From NCBI GenBank assembly GCA_020650975.1, contig JAIPMN010001126.1:1-44882 (forward strand): DNA of 44,882 nucleotides. The letters are read 5' to 3'. Below the pieces are notes generated by a model. The model saw only the letters and a program-made list of their open reading frames with translations. It searched no databases and was not told the origin of the DNA. How positions within the stretch are numbered: the first letter of the stretch is position 1; each line of letters starts with the position of its first letter. The stretch is from Apostichopus californicus. Taxonomy: Eukaryota > Echinodermata > Holothuroidea > Aspidochirotida > Stichopodidae. Shown here one piece after another: positions 12,715-44,882 of this stretch. A program made the position numbers and the translations under genes.

Positions 12715-13300
12715 CGTCATAACACGGAGTAAACTGTATTTCGTTAATAAGTGCTTCAAGGTGTCACAAACCCTGCCATCATTCTTGGTCTATACGATAA
12801 CTGTCATGAACAACCCCAAAACAGACTAAGAAATATCTTTTTCCAGTTATGTGGTATCACACACTTAATTTTTCTGCACACAGATGGCAAAAGACTTGGT
12901 CAAGTCCAAATTTGTAGTCATCAAACCACATGTGCTTCATTTTGTAATGTTTTGCATTATATATTAAAATGTTTATTTTTCTGTAATGGAGATGGGGTTT
13001 GCAAATACTGAGTCTAAAATATTGAACCCCTCAACATGAACAAATGATTGAATTCGTTCTCAGTGTCAATGACTTGATATTCTACCTTAAAATATGAAAA
13101 GACAAATGAAAAGTAAAAAGGTTTCAGATGCAAGTGGCACTATGATGAAATGACAGCTGCCAGATGCAATGTTTTATCTAAGATATCTTTCAAATTGAAC
13201 AAGATTTATTCTGAGCTGTATTTGGGGTGTTGTTCTGTACAAAGATATCTGTCATACAGGCCAACGATGATGGTTGAGTTTGTGTCCCCTTTAAAAACAG
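12715..13300 (+). repeat. dispersed repeat, copy 2
   Basis: Related to 1395-2095 in the same orientation. Shared words include TCATCAAACCACATGTG at 12917 (G for A in copy 1), GGGTTTGCAAATACTGA near 12994, AATATTGAACCCC near 13018 and TATCTGTCATACAGGCCAA near 13246. This copy lies within 1 kb downstream of the SIPA1L stop and may be part of its 3' UTR. Confidence 0.75.
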
Positions 13301-16300
13301 AACTTGCCTCAGATTTGAATGATTGTGTAACATCGTCTCAATGCAAAGCAGTTTATAGGGGATTAGTTGGATATCATACTTTGATAAAGACTCAACATGT
13401 TTGATAAACTTGTTGCAAGGAAGGCATGGAATGAAAAGTGTTGTTCCAAACGGTCCTGAACATTTGCAGTTTTGCAGTTGTCAAAATTTCAGAATTTGAA
13501 TTGGACATCATAGTGAACCCTGTACTTGCCTTGTTTGTTATGTTTGTCAGATGTTGTAGCTCATATCAGGAACAAGATCTGTAATTCTTTGTAACCAATT
13601 AAGATGTAGAAAAAATGTGCTCTGCAGAATCAATGTTTAAAATTGGGAGTAACTAGGTCAAAAGTATCAGCTTAGTTCAAATTGAGCCCACCCCATTCAT
13701 CTCTTTCCGATCGAGTTGGGATGGTCAATTAATGTTAAAATGTTCACCGAATTTTCAGACCTGCTGTGTAATCCTCTGGATATCCCATCAGAAAGAGAAA
13801 AACCTTGATATCAGCCAGTGGTAATCCATAAGTATTAAAATAAGCTACTGTTGGGCTCCCTATTAACCCTGTGAGGTTCACGTTCACTAAAGATGAAATT
13901 TTAATCTTTTAACAACTTATCGTGTTGCCTCGGTCGAGTTTGGGCAATCTTTCAGGGGAATGGTAAAGCAAACTGCTGGCAGTTGCAAATCTATTCTTCT
14001 TCATTAACTGTTTTTATCTGAGGTTGTTGATCGCTGGAAAGAAGCCAATGTACAATTTTATTCCTTTAATCTAGCTTTATACTTAGTGCCTTGCTGCCTC
14101 TCCATCCATCAGTATAATGTAGATTTAACCAGTATCAATGAATGCACAGTGTACAATTATACTTAACTCATAATCTTTATGCTAATTAGCAGGTTAATAG
14201 TTTTTTTTCTCGACATTGTAATTGTGTCTGTATCGTATATTCTGTCCACTGAATTTAGAGCAGTCGAAATAGTCAGGTTGGTTTGATCAGATTTTTTCAA
14301 ATTCTTTTAATTCACGCTCTTTTTATTTCTTTCTTTAGAAAGTGTGATAATATAATCAGCATTGAGCATATCAGTGGAAGTCAATCTTCAGTGAATTAAA
14401 GGAGTATACGTATCATTACCTGAGACATTGTATGATCTAATAATTCATTTTTAATTTGGGTATAATGTTTACAATGGACACTTTTATTTTGAAAATTTGA
14501 TCATGAGTACTAAAAGATTTTCTCTTTGATAGTAGAAAATTTGTCTCTTTTTTCCCCCCATTTTTATATAAGGCTTGACTATGTTACAACGGTAAATAGT
14601 CATCTTGAAAGATTTTAGTATTTTTAGTCTGATTAAAACCTGTTCATATGATCAAGAAGTTTGTACACATACTGTAAAACTACATTTTGTAAATGTATCC
14701 CCCAAATGGTTTTTATTCACATTAAGGCAGGTCTCTAAGGTTGAGGGGGCATCCAGTTAGTATAGCAGCCATGGTACAGTGTTGTTTGAATATGAAATGG
14801 GTGCAGCTTTGTCAAAATGACACCCCAAGTTTATAACCCATGAACGGAATATTAAATGCAGTTTCTTGTTTGCAAAGGGAAATCACTCAATTGTTCTGTC
14901 AAAATGAAAGTCAGTTAAAGATTGACACTTTCAGCTTCATGTGTTGACATTTTACAGCTATTTATTGGTTTAATGAACTACACTATTTTAAACTGAATGG
15001 TTTAATACTTTCTCCTACAAAAGGGTTTAAACATGTTGTTGTGTCACTGGAACATTTAAAAGTCTGAAAACATAGAGGGTTATGGAACTTTGTTCTCAAA
15101 GAATGTCGCAATGACTGTCTCTAAATATCTCTATAAATATGGCAACAGTGTTTGGAAAGGAAAAAAATAATGCTTGTAAAGTAAGATGAGAGAATGAGTT
15201 TATTTAGTAGGTTCTGTGTTGCTACTGTGATAAACAATTGTAACCTTGTTTAATAACACTTGACCTTCAGGTATATTAGCTGCTATTTTAAGTAGTAAGA
15301 ACATATTGATGATTTTTTTGGCCAGCTACATTTGTTAATAATTTCACAAACTAGATATGGCTATAATTAGTGATACCTGCGGTAAATATTTGTGCAACAG
15401 ATCACAACAAAACTGGATCATTTAAAAAAAATTGTGTTATACTTCCTAGGTAGTTATACCATCGAGGTACATGTTCACATCAGCAAAGGCCAACGTAACT
15501 GACTCGCAAAGAACATATTTTCAGTAAATATTAATAACTTAGCAAATATTAATACATATCGTTTTATCTGAAGGAGAAAAATGTAAATAATCTCAGTGTA
15601 GTATTTATTCATTTTAAATCAAAGGAGTTAACTGTACATTACCACATTCACATATGCTCTTATGTAAAAATGTCTTCTTTTTTGTACTAAATAATAAATT
15701 AAGAGCACTTTATGTAGCGTGTCTTCTTTTATTTTATGTCTTCTTTGTCTCTTTAATTTTTCACACTTCCTTTAAATTACTTTAAGCAAACCTAATTTGG
15801 AGTACAGATAATAAGCTTTTACAACTATTCTGGTATGGAAGAAATTCACCTGTAAAATTAAATACGGTAGAATGCTAATGGTTTGTTCGAAGCCAATTCC
15901 AAGCTAACTTGCTTTGCAGTTAATTTATTCTTTATACTAGTTCTGAAAATGCGTTCATGTGAATATGGAATAGAGCAAATGAATGCGAATTGTTCTCCAT
16001 CAATGTAACATAACATATGTTGGTCATGAGTTTATCCCCTATGTTACCTGATTAAATAAATCACAGACACCATAGTTTATATATTCTGGGTACCTTTGCA
16101 GTATTCACATAAAACAGCTACCAACAAATTTATAAATTTTCTTTCACACATTACACTTCACTACATTTTGAAGAATATGAGAGGTGATTCAGGAACCAAG
16201 TACAAAGTATACATAGAAGTAGATCTTATAGGACGTACCATGAATGTGTGCAAAGAAAAAGAAACTCATAATCTATTGCAGAGCAAGATAAAATGTAATC

Positions 16301-16575
16301 GATTATAGGTTATGCTTTATCAAAGTTTTGAACTTAGAGGGCCACTTCTACATTTGGAAACTTCATTCCACAGAAACTAAGAGACTGAAGACAGACTAGG
16401 CAGTTCACTGTTACGGTCACTAACATAGGCTAGACTCAATCCAGTCTTGCTTGTCTTGTGTCGAACCTCTTCTAGCCTAGTTTTCATGCAAGAGATGTTA
16501 TTGCAGTTGCTGACTTCTTTCCAAGTTGGTAGTAATGGTGATGCAGGTATGGCAGGTTTGTATCCATTTCCGATT

Positions 16576-16865
16576 GATTGCAATCAAGGAATTCTCTTCA
16601 TGGCGTCTCCCATCTCCAAATGTTGTACAATGATAATGAACCAGCTTATGGGCAGGCACATTTTAGTGTCATGATGATAGTTCCTACAATCCCTTTGACA
16701 CTTGAGAGTGTGGTTGTGTTGATTGCGATCAAGGAATTCTCTTCTTGGCGTCTCCCATCTCCAAATGTTGTACAATGATAATGAACCAGCTTATGGGCAG
16801 GCACATTATAGTGTCATGATGATAGTTCCTACAATCCCTTTGACACTTGAGAGTGTGGTTTGTTA
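16576..16865. repeat. 145-bp tandem duplication
   Basis: GATTGCAATCAAGGAATTCT at 16576 recurs as GATTGCGATCAAGGAATTCT at 16721. The two units are almost identical over their length (CATGG versus CTTGG, ATTTTAG versus ATTATAG). This looks like a recent duplication 3' of POP7. Confidence 0.95.
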
Positions 16866-17135
16866 TTAACATACGAAGTAACCGATAAGATTCTGCTCAA
16901 CTAGTTTTAGGGTACTGAAGTAGTCGTCTAATACGCACTGACATCAGCGAAGCCTGTTTGCAGTCTGAACCAAACTGGCCTCTTTCCTGATAAATCACCT
17001 TCTTAAGTCCACTTGAGGGGCTGCACCTATGGTCTCGCAATTGTATGGATAATTTAGTTGTTATGTTAGGCTTAGCCTAAACTATAGGCTACAGTCTCCC
17101 ACATCAAAAGTGACAATTGATTCATCGGTTGCCCA

Positions 17136-17531
17136 TCATCGATCAACAGTTCTGTACAACCTGATGTGTATTGCTGAATTCTTCCTCTCTCTTGTTTGAA
17201 AGGTGCGTGAATCCGTCAAAGGCTGTAAATCGTCTGTCAGTACTACGGTTGATGTCTTAGCAGACATTTCTAATGACCATTCCCTTTGTAGTTGCAATGC
17301 AAGATTTATGGCGATATGAACGGCTACTCCTAACCCATGTATGAACAGCTCTGATTCGCCAGATTCTAAGAGTTTCTCGCATTTCTTAAGTTGGGCAACA
17401 AACTTTGACTTTGAATTAATGTAGATGTCATTATGGCGTCTTGGCAGCTGTGGAGGAAGCTTCTTAAGAACTGTAAAATCGCTTTCACTTGAGCCGTCTG
17501 TCGAAGTCTTCCCTTCCATGGAGGCTGCCAT
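17136..17531 (-). CDS. POP7: Ribonuclease P/MRP subunit p20 (POP7/Rpp20)
   Basis: Single-exon frame of 131 codons plus stop on the minus strand. ATG at 17531-17529 in context AAAATGG. A second in-frame ATG follows four codons later, and the frame continues open upstream without an ATG, so 17531 is the best start. Recognisable blocks: LPRRHNDIYINSKSKF, LFIHGLGVAVHIAINLALQL and the C-terminal RKNSAIHIRLYRT. These match human POP7 (LPRRPNDIYVN, IYIHGLGLAINRAINIALQLQ, RNNSAIHIRVFR). Human POP7 is 140 residues, so this is full length. Family knowledge: an Alba-like protein that pairs with Rpp25 and binds the P3 stem of RNase P and RNase MRP RNA, for tRNA 5' processing and pre-rRNA cleavage in the nucleus/nucleolus. 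It lies tail-to-tail with SIPA1L and head-to-head with GCN2. Confidence 0.97.
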   Translation of the reverse strand: MAASMEGKTSTDGSSESDFTVLKKLPPQLPRRHNDIYINSKSKFVAQLKKCEKLLESGESELFIHGLGVAVHIAINLALQLQREWSLEMSAKTSTVVLTDDLQPLTDSRTFQTRERKNSAIHIRLYRTVDR

Positions 17532-19196
17532 TTTGAATATTGTATTTTTCACAGAGGGGTAGTCCTATGTTAGATACGTAATTATAGAGGTTCGTAAATT
17601 AGTACATCATCGATACACAACCTCTTAAATATTTGGCTCTTTTCAAAAAAATATTTTAGCTTGATTCGATGTGGAAAAATAGTCATACTTGTAAAAATGT
17701 ATATACATTAAGCCTACTCTTACAACAAGTCAACTACTCACATAATGGATTTAAAGTTCACAACATGCCATGTCCTACTTGTACAGTATACTGTGTATAT
17801 ATTGCATATTGTGGACGATTGCAAATCCAGATTGATCAGCTCAACAGGCCGAATGCAAAGTGAAGTAACGAAACATCAAATGGACAAGCTAACTGCCGTC
17901 CTTTTCAGGTTTGACTTAGAAACTTCGATTGCAATGTTAATGGTTACAATACCTTCTGGTCGGTCTAACGCTAGGAGCTTACAAAAACGGAAAAAAAGAA
18001 TTGACATGTCATACAGTAGCCCTGGTTCAGGACAATCATTCAGAAACTGTTATTGTGTTAATCAGGGATGGACCTAACGTTAAATCGAACAGATAATTAA
18101 AGTTTTAAGTTAGGTTGCGCAAGGACATTGGCCAATCCTCGGTTGAGTAAGGATGATGTTCTTGCTTGTTCTACGAAAATTACATTCAGTAAGCTAATCT
18201 AGATGCCTCAAGCCATGAAGGAAAATATTTACGTCTTGGCCTATCTGTGGACATGGCTGGGCATCTAGGGATGTGCCAGAAATGCTGTCGGATAAGTGAT
18301 GCTCACCGAAACCGTAAATAAGTGCCAAAACTAATTTGTAAATTAAGCAATATGTAATTGAATTAAATGCTAGAAATAACAAAATGATACAACCATAAAT
18401 AACCTGTTAACGTATTCATACAATTTCCCCAAAACACACGTCCTCCTTAACTGAAAGGGTGTGAAGACTCGCGCAAAAAGAAACGTCTAATGCCAGTAAT
18501 CTGACCTAGTTTCGTATGAGGTGTAACAGAAGTTTTAGACACCACCATCGACCCCAGAAAATACACACACTGCTTGCTACCATCGGTAATTAGACACTAG
18601 TGTACAGTCAGTACATACAGCTGGGGTCAATACCCACAGCACAGTGTATAAATGATACAGCGATGGACATCTCAGGTCCAGCTAAAGATAACAAGGTATC
18701 AAGTTTCATTACTGTCTGCATTTTGTAGCGACACGAACAAACGTCACTTGCAAGCAACAGCAAGTTGACTTTTTCAGATGGCCGCACACGGTTTGGGGCG
18801 AGTCTTCAATGCCTTTAAGTAGTGCAAGCTGGCCCAAACGGTTCCCCCAATTCTAATAAAGACTTGAGAATAACACTCAGTCCCGACACTTCCAAGTACC
18901 ATGTCACATTCACATCCTTAAGTAATCAAGTGCAGTCTAATTAGGTTTCTTGGGCTCACAGCGTTACAGCTCAACTCTCATAATTTTCAGTATGGGTCCA
19001 AGTCTATGTTTCTTGGTAGACCTAACATTTGGTCAAAAGACTACATGTACAGTTAAATTGGCTCTCATTTTAGTTCATGTAGTCTTAAACTATGTGAACA
19101 TGGGAGGTAGAAGGAGGGGTTCACCCCTTCTATACCCCTTTGCTGAAATTTAGGCAAAATAGTAAGACTCTTTTATACTATTTAATTATTTTCCAG
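17532..19196. promoter_or_regulatory. divergent POP7/GCN2 intergenic region
   Basis: 1.66 kb between the POP7 start (minus strand) and the first recognised GCN2 exon (plus strand). It must contain the POP7 promoter and probably the GCN2 promoter with a non-coding first exon, because 19197 is preceded by an acceptor-like TTTTCCAG. No clear TATA box or CpG-rich core was identified. A MITE occupies 18447-18818. A shared bidirectional promoter is possible but not shown. Confidence 0.45.
18447..18818 (-). mobile_element. TTAA-flanked MITE, copy 2 (inverted)
   Basis: A 372-bp reverse-complement copy of 11286-11660, with TTAA at 18447-18450 and 18815-18818. The left end has three extra bases (CTG) after TTAA before GAAAGGGTGTGAAGACTCGC. 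The copies are highly similar throughout, including GCCTAGTTTCG/ACCTAGTTTC-type words. It sits between POP7 and GCN2. Confidence 0.85.
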
Positions 19197-19246
19197 AAGT
19201 TTGTAACAGTTTTGTATGAGGTCCGCAGCAGAGTACACATCAGAAT
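19197..19246 (+). other. EIF2AK4: GCN2 5' UTR part of first coding exon
   Basis: TTTAATTATTTTCCAG ends at 19196 and looks like a real acceptor with a pyrimidine-rich tract. This implies an upstream non-coding exon joined to 19197. The 50 nt of leader contain an in-frame TGA at 19217, which fixes the start codon at 19247. The upstream exon was not identified. Confidence 0.55.
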
Positions 19247-44610
<25,364 letters not shown>

Positions 44611-44882
44611 GTGAAAATTTATTTCCATTTTCTAGATTTTTGATTTGATGACTGAAAATCATGATGTGAGAAAAAAATTTCAAGGGATAATTTTTTAGCA
44701 AATTTTCTGGGCAAACTGCAAAGAATAAAGTTCCACATGTGACGATGAAGATGTATAAGAACGACATGTTGAACATGCAGACAACATGTAGATGCATGCT
44801 GACAAAGAAGAAGTGAGATAATTCTGCATGTTGCTTTCAGAGAAGCAAAAAGCAGGTAGAATTGACATCTTTACAGTGTGAT
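44611..44882. other. start of GCN2 intron 25
   Basis: Begins with donor GTGAAA after exon 25. No further convincing coding exon is seen before the window ends. Confidence 0.65.

Larger units (their letters stand above)
12320..17135. other. SIPA1L 3' flank or long 3' UTR, then POP7 3' flank
   Basis: 4.8 kb with no coding exon recognised. Holds a dispersed repeat at 12715-13300, non-repetitive AT-rich DNA to about 16080, and a 145-bp duplication at 16576-16865. Candidate AATAAA polyadenylation hexamers on the plus strand lie at 15693-15698 and 16055-16060. Which one SIPA1L uses cannot be told from sequence. Confidence 0.55.

Noticed and set aside
17532..17552. Seven-codon N-terminal extension of POP7 starting at GTG
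   Set aside because: GTG is not a normal animal nuclear start, and the ATG at 17531 has a good context.
17745..18077. 110-codon plus-strand frame between POP7 and GCN2
   Set aside because: No recognisable domain, atypical composition, and it lies in a probable promoter region.
44841..44855. Possible 15-nt microexon (after TTTCAG, before GTAGAA)
   Set aside because: Phase fits, but the encoded RSKKQ does not resemble the GCN2 sequence expected after the FPAL block (ERNYSIYLNH in human).

Overview
This 44.9 kb window is animal nuclear DNA: AT-rich, with long introns bounded by GT-AG, many minisatellites, MITEs, SINE-like and LINE remnants. No bacterial operon structure is visible. Intron density, repeat load and protein similarities suggest a marine invertebrate, possibly a deuterostome such as an echinoderm or hemichordate. 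That placement is a low-confidence inference.

Three protein-coding genes are supported. (1) 3344-12319, plus strand: the last five recognisable coding exons (254 codons) of a SIPA1-like Rap GTPase-activating protein (SIPA1L family). They carry the family's TLSDES motif, the DWxxLV(x)xA motif, a short coiled coil and the terminal FTEW motif. The RapGAP and PDZ exons lie before the window or were not seen. (2) 17136-17531, minus strand: an intact single-exon POP7 (Rpp20), the 20-kDa Alba-like subunit of RNase P/MRP. (3) 19247-44610, plus strand: 25 coding exons (1182 codons) of GCN2/EIF2AK4, the eIF2-alpha kinase that senses uncharged tRNA. All exon phases join. The RWD domain, charged linker, pseudokinase, complete catalytic kinase with its acidic insert, and the first part of the HisRS-like domain are present. 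The remaining HisRS-like part and the C-terminal domain lie beyond the right edge.

Layout: 1-1385 is an 84-bp minisatellite; 1386-12319 is SIPA1L introns and exons; 12320-17135 is a long AT-rich 3' flank or 3' UTR; POP7 is tail-to-tail with SIPA1L and head-to-head with GCN2; 17532-19196 is the POP7/GCN2 divergent intergenic region; the rest is GCN2.

The most striking signal is not a gene. Within GCN2, tandem arrays begin at or within a few tens of bases of 5' splice sites in at least five introns (after exons 4, 5, 6, 15, 17 and 20), and a hAT-like element sits exactly 10 bp past the exon 24 donor. In three cases (exons 4, 6 and 15) the repeated unit contains the 3' end of the exon plus its splice donor. 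After exon 15 this gives about 17 intronic copies of the exon tail, nearly all with a consensus-like GTAAGT donor. Reading past the true donor meets an in-frame TAG almost at once, so use of any decoy would truncate the kinase inside its insert. This looks like recurrent duplication of exon-intron junctions in one gene.
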